From Chitinophaga polysaccharea (GTDB lineage Bacteria > Bacteroidota > Bacteroidia > Chitinophagales > Chitinophagaceae), in NCBI RefSeq assembly GCF_007829335.1, contig NZ_VIWO01000001.1, positions 1,798,001 to 1,862,000 on the forward strand: a stretch of 64,000 nucleotides of DNA. Reading direction: 5' to 3'. A program made the position numbers and the translations under genes. Under the pieces are notes generated by a model. It was given only the letters and a program-made list of their open reading frames with translations, was not told the origin of the DNA and searched no databases. Below are positions 43,077 through 52,183 of the stretch, in pieces (position 1 is the stretch's first letter; each line of letters opens with the position of its first letter).

Positions 43077-44291
43077 ATGGCGGAAAGAGTTTTCATAACA
43101 GGGGTAGGGATGATCACCGCCATTGGTGATGATGTGGCCGGAAATCTGCACAGTTTGCGGTCTCAGCACAGTGGCCTGGGCTATACCGAATATATCGATA
43201 CCATTTACCGGCAGGTGTTGCCGGTGGCGGAGGTAAAACATCCCAGCGAGTCGCTGTTTGCGTTGGCTGGGGTACCGGTGAAAGACGGTTATACCCGTAC
43301 TACCTTGCTGGGATTGATTGCCATGCAGGAAGCTTTGCAAAATGCAGGGATAGAGGGCGTGCAATCTGCCCCTACCGGGTTTATCAATGCCAGCACGGTT
43401 GGTGGAATGTGTGATACCGAAAAAGTTTATTTCGATATCATAGACCCCGGAAAAAACGGCACTTTTTTACAATACATTGATACGCTGGACTGCGCCGACT
43501 GTACACAACGTATAGCCGATATTGTTGGGTTCAGCGAACATATTGCCACCATCAGCACCGCCTGTTCCTCTTCCGCCAACGCATTGATGTTTGGCGCGCG
43601 TATGATCAGGCAGGGCATGTTACCCCGTATGGTATGCGGGGGCACAGAAGCGCTGACCCGCTTTACACTGAATGGTTTCAACTCACTGAAAAATGTGGAT
43701 AAGCAATTTTGCCGTCCCTTTGATCAGCAACGTACCGGGTTGAACCTGGGAGAAGGCGCGGCCTACCTGGTACTGGAAAGTGAATCTTTTGCCAAAGCCA
43801 ACAATAGTCGTATCCTCGCAGAATTGAGCGGATATTGTAATACCAATGAAGCTTTCCACCCTACGTCTCCATCGCCGGATGGGGATGGCGCTTATGAAGC
43901 CATGAAAACCGCGTTGGCCATGAGTGGCCGTTCCCTGGAACAGGTGGAATATATCAACGTGCATGGTACCGCCACGCTCAATAACGATGTATCGGAAGGA
44001 AAAGCACTGGAACGGTTATTTGGCGACAAAGTACCCCTGTTTAGTTCCACCAAACCCTTTACAGGACATACTTTGGCGGCAGCGGGTGCTATAGAAGCCA
44101 TATATTCCATACTCGCTATACAACATGGGTTAATATTCCCAAATCTCAATTTTTCGGAAAAAATGGAAGAATTGAGCATTACGCCAGTAACACAACTACT
44201 GGAGGGATATCCTGTCAACAATGTTATTTCAAACTCATTCGGCTTTGGGGGCAATAATGCTTCCCTGGTGATCAGTAAATATGAAGGGTAA
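43077..44291 (+). CDS. Beta-ketoacyl-ACP synthase (FabF-type) of the pigment block
   Basis: The 404-residue ketosynthase has the full catalytic set: Cys163 in STACSSSANALM, His296 in NVHGTATLNND and His331 in FTGHTLAAAGA. It catalyses decarboxylative condensation on the adjacent ACP. The N-terminus AERVFITGVGMITAIGDDV is typical. Its end overlaps the next gene by 11 bp, which suggests translational coupling to a partner subunit, as in ketosynthase and chain-length-factor pairs. Confidence 0.93.
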   Translation: MAERVFITGVGMITAIGDDVAGNLHSLRSQHSGLGYTEYIDTIYRQVLPVAEVKHPSESLFALAGVPVKDGYTRTTLLGLIAMQEALQNAGIEGVQSAPTGFINASTVGGMCDTEKVYFDIIDPGKNGTFLQYIDTLDCADCTQRIADIVGFSEHIATISTACSSSANALMFGARMIRQGMLPRMVCGGTEALTRFTLNGFNSLKNVDKQFCRPFDQQRTGLNLGEGAAYLVLESESFAKANNSRILAELSGYCNTNEAFHPTSPSPDGDGAYEAMKTALAMSGRSLEQVEYINVHGTATLNNDVSEGKALERLFGDKVPLFSSTKPFTGHTLAAAGAIEAIYSILAIQHGLIFPNLNFSEKMEELSITPVTQLLEGYPVNNVISNSFGFGGNNASLVISKYEG

Positions 44292-45324
44292 GTGTTATAT
44301 ACAAGGAACGGCAGCCATTTCTCCTCAGCCAACTTTTGAGGGAGACATTTTTCAGGCGCCACTGGTGCATACAGATAGTAACCTGCTTGCCTGTATAGAA
44401 CCTGATTACAAACCGTTTATTCCTGGCAACAGCCTGCGTCGTATGACACGTACGCTGAAAATGGGACTCACCGCTGCCCTGAAATGTATACAGGATAGCG
44501 GAATCTCTACGCCTGGTCCGATTATTACGGGTACAGGGAAAGGCAGTTTACAGGATACCGAAAAGTTCATTAAAGAAATTGTTGAGTATAAAGAAACTGC
44601 TTTAAATCCTACCCCATTTATTCAATCTACCTATAATTCCGTGAATGGCCTGATTGCCCTCCAGCAAAAATGCACGGCCTATAACAATACGTTTGTACAC
44701 CGCGGTTTCTCCTTCGAAAATGCTTTGCTCGACAGTATCATGATGATACAGGAGGGGGCGTCCCATACGCTGACCGGCGCTTTCGAAGAAATTACCAAAG
44801 AACATTTTTATATCAAGAGCCGGATTGGTTGCTGGAAGTCAGCGCCTGTCAACAGCCAGGAGGTATACCAGCATTTGTCTCCCGGTACCATAGCAGGCGA
44901 GGGCGCTGCTTTCTTTACGCTTACCGGTGCTGCTACTCCAGAGAGTTATGCGGCTATTTCCGGGTTCAGGATGTTGTATAAACCCAGTGAGGAAAAGCTG
45001 GCAACCGCCCTGCGGAATTTTAGCGAAGGTGCAGATTTGATTATTTGTGGCCGTAATGGCGACAGTAACCATGAACATTACTATGATGTACTGGATGCCT
45101 GTTTTCCGGGTGTACCCCAATTACCCTTCAAGCATTTATGCGGCGAATATGACACAGCAGGTGCATTTGGTCTCTGGTTGGGGGCTCAGATACTGAAAGC
45201 GCAGCAACTGCCTGCTTCCTGGTTTCCCATGCAGGACCAATTGACTGCGCCGGTTCATTCCATTTTATTTTACAATCACTTTTTTGGAGAGCAGCATGTT
45301 ATGTTGCAGCTGGAACGGGTATAG
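44281..45324 (+). CDS. Ketosynthase-like subunit without catalytic residues (chain-length-factor-like)
   Basis: The 347-residue product resembles a ketosynthase but lacks the active site. Where the nucleophilic cysteine is expected, the sequence reads NNTFVHRGFSFENALLDS with His140, and the usual TGH histidine motif near the C-terminus is replaced by FKHLCGEYDTAGAFGLWLG. Such proteins pair with an active ketosynthase and set chain length. The gene overlaps the active ketosynthase gene by 11 bp, consistent with a heterodimer. Its stop lies 3 bp from the stop of the convergent M14 peptidase gene, closing the block. Confidence 0.82.
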   Translation: MKGKCYIQGTAAISPQPTFEGDIFQAPLVHTDSNLLACIEPDYKPFIPGNSLRRMTRTLKMGLTAALKCIQDSGISTPGPIITGTGKGSLQDTEKFIKEIVEYKETALNPTPFIQSTYNSVNGLIALQQKCTAYNNTFVHRGFSFENALLDSIMMIQEGASHTLTGAFEEITKEHFYIKSRIGCWKSAPVNSQEVYQHLSPGTIAGEGAAFFTLTGAATPESYAAISGFRMLYKPSEEKLATALRNFSEGADLIICGRNGDSNHEHYYDVLDACFPGVPQLPFKHLCGEYDTAGAFGLWLGAQILKAQQLPASWFPMQDQLTAPVHSILFYNHFFGEQHVMLQLERV

Positions 45325-45327
45325 TGT

Positions 45328-47052
45328 TTACCGCACCCTGTATACAGGATAGCGCATGTACTCCGGTTCTGCATAGGGCGAGTTTTTAAAAACAAACTCC
45401 AGCTGTGCACTGCCATTATTGGCAAAGGCGGTATCAGCTGCTTTTTTCCTGTTTAACAACTCCTGTAATTCCGGGTGCTCCTTCAGGTATGCTGCCCCGG
45501 TATCTTCAAACACATAGGGCGAATAGCCTTCTTTTTGTCCGAGTACCGCATCGAAGAAATTCCAGGCGAAGAACGAATCGCCGCCGGTAGGTTCCAGCGT
45601 TTCCATGAGGAAGCGGTTGGCCACCTGGTTCATGGGAATATAAAAGTCGCCTTTCCGGAAGCGGATGGAATCCTTGCTGGCGTTGACTTTGATATTAGTG
45701 TGCAGGTAGTGTTTTTCGAACGGTTTGTTATAGGTCTGGAAATCGGCTATATGATATACTTCCACATACAGGGTGGTATCCCTGAGTAGCGGTTGCATTT
45801 GTACGTTATTATTTTTAAGGAGATGAATAACGGCCCACCATCCCTGTGGGATGATATATGCCACGGGTTTTTCCACAAAATTGGTGGCTACGGCCTGGTT
45901 ATAGAATTTTACTTGTCTTACATAGGGCTGGGTTCTGTCGTAGTATAATCTTGGCAGGCCTGAAATGGCGCTGGGCTTGTGTCCGGAAGCGAAGCCACGG
46001 AACGTAATGTTGGTGTATTGCGTCATATCAAACTGCCAGGCCAGCGGGAAGCTGGATTGGGTAAGAGAATTTTGTTTGGCCGCTTCTCTTAACTGCCTGA
46101 TGGTTTCGCTGTGGGTGGAAGTGAACTGTATAAAGCATTCCATCAGGGCGTAAGTAGCTTTTACGCGTTGTGGATAAGGTTTGAGCATATGTGTTTCCGG
46201 TACAAACCCGAAGGTATGAAAGAGGGTGGTGTACCCGGTGGAGTAGCGTGGGCCGTCTGCAAATTCTACCCATCCACTGTCGGGTGTTTCGCCAAAATGA
46301 TTGACATAGGGAACGAGGTCGTAGCCCTTTTCTTTCATGAGGCTATACAGGCCCGGTTCAAACGTTTTGTTCATGAATTCGCCCATGGGGCCGCCCAGTT
46401 TATTGTGCTGGGTGGTGAGCAGGGTCATGATATGCTGATAATCGGCGCCGTTGCTCACATGGTTATCCACAAATACGTCGGGGTCGGTGAGGTGATAGAT
46501 TTGCTGGAATGCTAAAGCGTTCCTGGAGTCGGTCTTGATAAAGTCGCGGTTCAGGTCGAGGTTTTGTGCGTTACCGCGTGATCCGAAGGCATCGGGGCCG
46601 TTTTGGTCAACCCGGTACCAGGGTGAACGGTTGAGCATGCCACCGATATTATATACCGGGATCACCGCCAGGATTACGTTATCGGGAAGCCTGGTTTTGC
46701 CCAGGGCCAGGTCGCGGAGCAGCATCATGCTGGCGTCTATGCCATCGGGTTCTCCGGGATGTATGCCGTTATTAATGAGTATAATACGTTTATTCTTCTT
46801 ATGCAGGCTTTTGAAGTCGAAATCCCGTTGAGGAGAGTAGATAGCAAGGTGGAGCGGGAACCCGGCATCTGTGGTACCGACGGTGCGAAGGTTGATTTGC
46901 GGGAATCTTTTGGCCAGTAGCTGGTAGTATTCAATCACTTCCGGGTAGTTAGCTGTTTCGCGGCCGTTGGTTTTTTCGTACCGGGTGGCGAGGTCCTGGG
47001 CGAAGCCGCCATATGGTAACAGGGAGGCGAGGAGGATAAGTATCTTTTTCAT
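45328..47052 (-). CDS. M14-family zinc carboxypeptidase, secreted
   Basis: The 574-residue product has a signal peptide (MKKILILLASLLPYGGFAQ; the ATG at 47052 is better than 47076). The peptidase domain has the zinc ligands His98 and Glu101 in GIHPGEPDG, the substrate-binding region NAQNLDLNRDFIK, and the third zinc ligand in DVFVDNHVSNGADYQH. The C-terminal 200 residues form an additional beta-rich region ending YMRYPVYRVR. It belongs to the Bacteroidota group of large M14 proteins acting on extracellular peptides. It faces the pigment block tail to tail. Confidence 0.9.
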   Translation of the reverse strand: MKKILILLASLLPYGGFAQDLATRYEKTNGRETANYPEVIEYYQLLAKRFPQINLRTVGTTDAGFPLHLAIYSPQRDFDFKSLHKKNKRIILINNGIHPGEPDGIDASMMLLRDLALGKTRLPDNVILAVIPVYNIGGMLNRSPWYRVDQNGPDAFGSRGNAQNLDLNRDFIKTDSRNALAFQQIYHLTDPDVFVDNHVSNGADYQHIMTLLTTQHNKLGGPMGEFMNKTFEPGLYSLMKEKGYDLVPYVNHFGETPDSGWVEFADGPRYSTGYTTLFHTFGFVPETHMLKPYPQRVKATYALMECFIQFTSTHSETIRQLREAAKQNSLTQSSFPLAWQFDMTQYTNITFRGFASGHKPSAISGLPRLYYDRTQPYVRQVKFYNQAVATNFVEKPVAYIIPQGWWAVIHLLKNNNVQMQPLLRDTTLYVEVYHIADFQTYNKPFEKHYLHTNIKVNASKDSIRFRKGDFYIPMNQVANRFLMETLEPTGGDSFFAWNFFDAVLGQKEGYSPYVFEDTGAAYLKEHPELQELLNRKKAADTAFANNGSAQLEFVFKNSPYAEPEYMRYPVYRVR

Positions 47053-47074
47053 ATACGATCGTGAGAGGAAAAAC

Positions 47075-47103
47075 AAAAAGCCCTTCCTTTTGGAGGAAGA
47101 GCT
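47075..47103 (-). terminator. Intrinsic terminator of rpsT
   Basis: On the minus strand AGCTCTTCC pairs with GGAAGGGCT (one wobble) around a short A-rich loop, followed by a T run. It lies 23 nt past the rpsT stop at 47126 and ends before the M14 start. Confidence 0.75.
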
Positions 47104-47125
47104 ATAAATATTGTTACTGAAACAA

Positions 47126-47380
47126 TTAAGCGAGGGTCAGAACTCTCTTAGCCAGCTTGCTTTTCAGGTTTGCAGCTTTGTTTTTGTGAATAACGTTACG
47201 TTTAGCCAGCTTATCGATCATGGAAGCTACCTCAGCTAAATCTTTCTCCGCTGTTGCTTTGTCAGTCACTGCTTTCAGGTCACGGATGGCGTTACGGGTA
47301 GTTTTACCATAGTAACGATTACGTTCATTACGCTTTCTGCTTTGACGTACGTCTTTCTTTGTTGCTTTATGGTTTGCCAT
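47126..47380 (-). CDS. rpsT: 30S ribosomal protein S20
   Basis: S20 binds 16S rRNA in the small subunit. The 84-residue basic protein begins [20 protein letters not shown] and ends LAKRVLTLA, with the expected helical, lysine/arginine-rich composition ([36 protein letters not shown]). The ATG at 47380 is the family start; the frame extends 15 codons upstream through the promoter and leader. A textbook Bacteroidota promoter lies just upstream and an intrinsic terminator follows. Confidence 0.97.
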   Translation of the reverse strand: MANHKATKKDVRQSRKRNERNRYYGKTTRNAIRDLKAVTDKATAEKDLAEVASMIDKLAKRNVIHKNKAANLKSKLAKRVLTLA

Positions 47381-47405
47381 TTTTAAAATTTCAAGTTTCG
47401 GACGG

Positions 47406-47437
47406 CAAAGGTAACTATATTCCATTTACAAAACAAA
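47406..47437 (-). promoter_or_regulatory. Promoter of rpsT
   Basis: On the minus strand a TTTG at 47434-47437 is separated by 20 nt from TACCTTTG (47406-47413), matching the Bacteroidota -33/-7 consensus. The start codon is 25 nt downstream. This position rules out the longer reading of the frame. Confidence 0.82.
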
Positions 47438-47621
47438 CTAAATGTAGTTTTTCCGTCAAAGTGCAAATATAAGGCTGATTTATCACAGATAATCACTTGA
47501 TTTTTTCTCATTTTTTCCAACCAGCGTATCGAAAAACGAGCGATATTTGCAATCCCATATATTAATGTATTGGGACCGACAGAAAAGTATTTGAACTGAA
47601 GATCAGCAAAACTCGTTGTAA

Positions 47622-50381
47622 ATGAAGGACTTCTCATTCGTCACTAACTCACATCCTGCTTACATAGAATCGTTATACCAGGATTTCCGCAAAGATCCCA
47701 ACTCTGTAGACCCGGATTGGGTTAAATTTTTCGAAGGATTTGATTTTGCAGTATCCAATGTAAACGGTCACGCAGGGGCACCAGCACCTGTAGCAGGGGG
47801 CAGCACTTCATTGCCGGTGAGTGACGACCAGTTGGCGAAAGAACTGGGTGTATACCGCCTGATACAGGCGTATCGCAAAAAGGGCCATTTGATTGCTAAA
47901 ACCAACCCCATCCGTGAGAGAAAAGACCGGAAGGCCAACCTGGACCTCGCCAGTTTTGGATTAGGGGACGCTGATCTGAAAACCGAGTTCTTTGCAGGCA
48001 CTACTATTGGTGTAGGCAAGGCTACGCTGGAAAAAATCGTTGCTTACCTGAACCAGATCTATGCTGCTTCCGTAGGCTTACAATATACTTACATTAACGA
48101 CCGCACGAAAGCGAAATGGCTGGAAAAGGAGTTTGAGCATGTTATGACCCAGCCGCTGTCGCTCGAACAGCGCCGCCGCATCCTGCAGAAGCTGAACCAG
48201 GGTGTTATCTTCGAGAAATTCCTCCATACAAAATATATCGGGCAAAAACGTTTTGGCCTGGAAGGGGGCGAATCCACCATTCCTGCGCTGGATGCGATCA
48301 TCAACGTGGCCGCAGAATATGGCGTACAGGAATCTGTGATCGGTATGGCTCACCGCGGCCGTTTGAACGTGTTGGCCAACATCCTCGGAAAAACATATGA
48401 GCAGATCTTCAACGAGTTTGAAGGACTGGCTACCCCGGATATGACCATGGGTAGCGGCGACGTGAAGTATCACCTGGGTTTCCGTTCACAGGTAACTACT
48501 CCTGCCGGTAACCAGGTAAACCTGCAATTGATGCCTAACCCTTCCCACCTGGAAGTGGTAGATCCAATTGTAGTAGGCTTTGCCCGCAGTAAAGCTGATG
48601 TGATCTATAACAGTGATTACGATAAAATACTGCCTATCCTGATTCACGGTGATGCTGCCGTAGCTGGTCAGGGCATTGTGTATGAAGTAGAGCAGATGAG
48701 CAAACTGAAAGGTTACTACGTAGGTGGTTCCATTCATTTTGTTATTAATAACCAGATCGGTTTTACAACCGATTTCGATGATGCCCGCTCATCAGATTAT
48801 TGCACCAGCGTGGCTTCTATCGTACAGGCGCCGGTATTCCACGTAAATGGCGATGATGCAGAAGCCGTGGTAAAAGTATCACAGCTGGCTGCCCGTTACC
48901 GCCAGGAATTCAATGAAGATGTATTCATCGACATGGTGTGCTACCGTAAGCACGGACACAATGAGGGCGATGAACCTAAGTTTACCCAACCAAGCCTCTA
49001 CGCATTGATTGAAAAACATGCCAATCCGCGTGAAGTATATACCCAGTTCCTGCTGAAAAATGGTGAGTCTGATGCACAGGCATTGGCGAAGGAAATGGAA
49101 ACCGTGTTCTGGGCCGATTTGCAGGCTCGTTTGGATGAAGTGAAGCAGCACCCGCTGCCTTACGCCAACCAGAAACCGGAACAATGGTGGCAGGCCCTCC
49201 GTAAGGCCACACCACAGGACTTTGAAGCTTCCCCGGTAACAGCCATCAAGGAAGAAGATTTCAAACGCTTGTTCGACGGATTGATGAAGTGGCCGGAAAA
49301 CTTTGTACCACTGCGTAAAGTGAGCAAACTGCTGCAGGATAAAATAAAACTGTACGAAGAAGAAGGTAAGGTAGATTGGGCTACCGGTGAGCTGTTGGCC
49401 TATGCCAGTCTCCTGATCGAAGGAAAAGACGTAAGAATGAGCGGGGAAGATGTGAAGCGTGGTACGTTCTCTCACCGTCATGCCGTATTGTTTGATGAGA
49501 ATACCAACGAAACGTATAGTCGTCTTAGTCACTTCCAGGAAAACCAGGGTAAATTCAGAATTTATAACTCATTGTTGAGCGAATATGGTGTGCTGGGCTT
49601 TGAATATGGTTATGCCATGGCCAATCCTAACAACCTGGTATTATGGGAAGCACAGTATGGCGACTTTGTAAACGGTGCGCAAACGGTGATTGACCAATAT
49701 ATCAGCAGTGCAGAGCAGAAATGGACCACCCAGAATGGTTTGGTGATGTTGTTGCCTCATGGATATGAAGGCGGTGGACCAGATCACTCCAATGCCCGTC
49801 CGGAGCGTTTCTTACAGCAATGTGCTGAGGAAAACATGGTGATTACCAATATCACTACGGCTGCCAACTTCTTCCATGCATTGCGTCGTCAGCTGACCTG
49901 GCAGTTCCGCAAACCGCTGATTAACTTCTCGCCTAAAGCCAACCTGCGTCATGTAGGTGCTTATTCTACCATGGCCGAATTTACGCAGGGTGGATTTAAG
50001 GAAGTGCTGGACGATCCGTTTATCGATGATGCAGCGGTGGTGAAGAAAGTGTTGTTATGTACTGGTAAAATGTATTTCGACCTGAGTGATAAACAAGCCA
50101 AGGATGACCGTAAAGATGTGGCCATCGTTCGCCTGGAACAACTGTATCCATTGCCGGTAAAACAGCTGGAAGTAATTGCGCAGAAATATAAGGGCGCCAC
50201 TTTCTTCTGGGTACAGGAAGAGCCGTTGAATATGGGAGCAGCAGCGTACCTGCAAATGAATCTGAAACAGATCAATTATGGCGTTATCAGCCGTAATCCG
50301 AGCGCTTCTACTGCTACCGGTTATGCGAAAGTGCATGCACGTGAGCAGCAACAGATTATTGATACGGCTTTTAATATCTAA
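47622..50381 (+). CDS. sucA: 2-oxoglutarate dehydrogenase E1 component
   Basis: E1 is the thiamine diphosphate-dependent decarboxylase of the 2-oxoglutarate dehydrogenase complex in the TCA cycle. The 919-residue product has the N-terminal E1o segment (PAYIESLYQDFRKDPNSVDPDWVKFF), VIGMAHRGRLNVLANILGK near residue 240, the HGDAAVAGQG loop, the ThDP-binding GDDAEAVVKV region, and the transketolase-like C-terminal half with PHGYEGGGPDHSNARPERF. Length matches family members. sucB follows 93 bp downstream on the same strand, so the two form the sucAB operon. rpsT is divergent. Confidence 0.97.
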   Translation: MKDFSFVTNSHPAYIESLYQDFRKDPNSVDPDWVKFFEGFDFAVSNVNGHAGAPAPVAGGSTSLPVSDDQLAKELGVYRLIQAYRKKGHLIAKTNPIRERKDRKANLDLASFGLGDADLKTEFFAGTTIGVGKATLEKIVAYLNQIYAASVGLQYTYINDRTKAKWLEKEFEHVMTQPLSLEQRRRILQKLNQGVIFEKFLHTKYIGQKRFGLEGGESTIPALDAIINVAAEYGVQESVIGMAHRGRLNVLANILGKTYEQIFNEFEGLATPDMTMGSGDVKYHLGFRSQVTTPAGNQVNLQLMPNPSHLEVVDPIVVGFARSKADVIYNSDYDKILPILIHGDAAVAGQGIVYEVEQMSKLKGYYVGGSIHFVINNQIGFTTDFDDARSSDYCTSVASIVQAPVFHVNGDDAEAVVKVSQLAARYRQEFNEDVFIDMVCYRKHGHNEGDEPKFTQPSLYALIEKHANPREVYTQFLLKNGESDAQALAKEMETVFWADLQARLDEVKQHPLPYANQKPEQWWQALRKATPQDFEASPVTAIKEEDFKRLFDGLMKWPENFVPLRKVSKLLQDKIKLYEEEGKVDWATGELLAYASLLIEGKDVRMSGEDVKRGTFSHRHAVLFDENTNETYSRLSHFQENQGKFRIYNSLLSEYGVLGFEYGYAMANPNNLVLWEAQYGDFVNGAQTVIDQYISSAEQKWTTQNGLVMLLPHGYEGGGPDHSNARPERFLQQCAEENMVITNITTAANFFHALRRQLTWQFRKPLINFSPKANLRHVGAYSTMAEFTQGGFKEVLDDPFIDDAAVVKKVLLCTGKMYFDLSDKQAKDDRKDVAIVRLEQLYPLPVKQLEVIAQKYKGATFFWVQEEPLNMGAAAYLQMNLKQINYGVISRNPSASTATGYAKVHAREQQQIIDTAFNI

Positions 50382-50474
50382 AAAAATTAAACGAATAAAC
50401 AGAATAACCGGGGTTTGTGTTGACAAGCTAGCGCCGAAAGCAGGAAGCCCGGTATCACCATCAACTGATTAAAT

Positions 50475-52040
50475 ATGGTTATCGAAATCAAAGTCCCTAC
50501 GGTAGGAGAATCTATTAGCGAGGTAACAATTGCAAAGTGGTTGAAGAAAGATGGAGATTATGTGCAGCAGGATGAGGTATTATGTGAAATGGAATCTGAG
50601 AAGGCAACCTTTGAACTGAATGCAGAAAAAGCGGGTATCCTGAAGATTGCAGCCGCAGCCCAGGAAGGCGCTACTTTGAAGATTGGTGAGGTAGCCTGTA
50701 CGATCGATACAGACGCTGCTGCGCCAGCTTCTACAACAGCACCGGCAGCTGCAGCACCGGCAGCTACTGTTGCGCCTGTAGTGGAAGCCGCTCCGGCAGC
50801 TCCGGCAGTGAATAAAGGGACAATTGATATGAAAGTGCCTACAGTAGGAGAGTCTATCAGTGAAGTAACCCTGGTAAAATGGATACGGAAAGATGGTGAT
50901 TATGTAGAGCGCGATGAAGTAGTATGTGAACTGGAATCAGAGAAAGCTACCTTCGAACTGAACGCAGAAGAAGCTGGCGCCCTGATCACTGTAGCTAAAG
51001 AAGGAGATACCTTAAAAATTGGTGATGTGGCCTGTAAGATTGATACCAGCGTGGCAAGACCAGCAGGTAAATCAGCCCCGGTGGCAGCCGCTCCGGCAGC
51101 CCAGTCAACAGCTGCTCCACAGCCACAGCAGGCGCCTGTTACCAGCATCCCAAATGATATTAAAACTACACCAGTAGCTGCAGCCGTTATTGCGGACAAA
51201 CAGGTAGATCCATCCAGCATCAAGGGGTCCGGTGCACACGGTAAAATCATGAAAGACGATGTATATGCTGCCCTGAAAAATCCGGGTGTAGCCATCGGAC
51301 AGGAAATGTTTACCCGCCAGGAACGTCGCGAGAAGATGAGCAACCTGCGTAAAACTGTTTCCCGCCGCCTGGTGGAAGCTAAAAATACTACTGCCATGCT
51401 CACTACCTTCAATGAGGTAGACATGACAGAGATTATGGCTTTGCGTGCTAAATACAAAGATGTCTTCAAAAAACAACATGAGGTAAACCTGGGCTTTATG
51501 AGCTTCTTTACCAAAGCCTGTTGCTTCGCTTTACAGGAGTTCCCTTCTGTAAATGCGTACATTGATGGTGATGAGCTGGTATACCACGACTTCTGTGATA
51601 TTTCCATTGCTGTTTCTGCGCCTAAAGGTCTGGTAGTACCGGTTATCCGCAACGCGGAAAGCCTGGATATGGCCGGCATCGAAAAAGCAGTATTGGAATT
51701 GGCTACCAAAGCCCGCGACAACAAATTAACTGTACCGGAAATGACCGGTGGTACCTTTACCATCACTAATGGTGGCGTATTTGGTTCCCTGATGAGCACA
51801 CCTATCATTAATATCCCGCAATCTGCTATCCTGGGTATGCACAAAATACAGGAACGCCCGATGGCCATTAACGGACAGGTAGTGATTCGTCCGATGATGT
51901 ATGTAGCGCTGAGCTATGATCACCGTATCATTGATGGTCGTGAGTCTGTAAGCTTCCTGGTAAGAGTGAAAGAAATGCTCGAAAATCCTGAGCAGCTGCT
52001 GTTTGGTAAAGATCCACTGAAAGCGTTACTGAAACTGTAA
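50475..52040 (+). CDS. sucB: Dihydrolipoamide succinyltransferase (E2) with two tandem lipoyl domains
   Basis: E2 transfers the succinyl group from lipoamide to CoA. The 521-residue product contains two near-identical lipoyl domains: residues 1-78 with lipoyl Lys43 and residues 116-190 with Lys157, both in ESEKATFEL. Alanine/proline-rich linkers follow each. A peripheral subunit-binding domain (about 233-268, [17 protein letters not shown]) and the catalytic domain come next, the latter with active-site HRIIDGRE at the C-terminus. Most bacterial SucB proteins carry one lipoyl domain and are about 400 residues; the extra copy accounts for the difference. A long hairpin repeat begins 3 nt past the stop. 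Confidence 0.95.
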   Translation: MVIEIKVPTVGESISEVTIAKWLKKDGDYVQQDEVLCEMESEKATFELNAEKAGILKIAAAAQEGATLKIGEVACTIDTDAAAPASTTAPAAAAPAATVAPVVEAAPAAPAVNKGTIDMKVPTVGESISEVTLVKWIRKDGDYVERDEVVCELESEKATFELNAEEAGALITVAKEGDTLKIGDVACKIDTSVARPAGKSAPVAAAPAAQSTAAPQPQQAPVTSIPNDIKTTPVAAAVIADKQVDPSSIKGSGAHGKIMKDDVYAALKNPGVAIGQEMFTRQERREKMSNLRKTVSRRLVEAKNTTAMLTTFNEVDMTEIMALRAKYKDVFKKQHEVNLGFMSFFTKACCFALQEFPSVNAYIDGDELVYHDFCDISIAVSAPKGLVVPVIRNAESLDMAGIEKAVLELATKARDNKLTVPEMTGGTFTITNGGVFGSLMSTPIINIPQSAILGMHKIQERPMAINGQVVIRPMMYVALSYDHRIIDGRESVSFLVRVKEMLENPEQLLFGKDPLKALLKL

Positions 52041-52043
52041 CCG

Positions 52044-52148
52044 AGCAGAAAGCGTAAAGCATAAAGCTATTGAGGAGAATGATCAAAGCGAGTATTTAAT
52101 ATTCGCTTTGATCATTCTCCTCAATAGCTTTATGCTTTCTCCTTTGCT
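52044..52148. repeat. Long inverted-repeat element, copy C (3' of sucB)
   Basis: A perfect 36-bp stem, including AAAGCATAAAGCTATTGAGG and GATCAAAGCGA, encloses an 11-nt loop (GTATTTAATAT), with weaker outer pairing. It begins 3 nt past the sucB stop codon and ends 36 nt before the next start codon, so it also forms the leader of the methyltransferase gene. It is the most regular of the three copies. Confidence 0.88.
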
Positions 52149-52183
52149 ATGGGCTGGCGTTGACAGAAGCTGTATCTTCGCGT

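Noticed and set aside
48879..49532. Minus-strand ORF of 217 codons inside sucA
   Set aside because: Antisense shadow of a conserved coding region; no family features and no promoter-like box of its own.
50900..51868. Minus-strand ORF of 322 codons inside sucB
   Set aside because: Antisense to the lipoyl and catalytic domains; composition mirrors the alanine-rich linkers of sucB.
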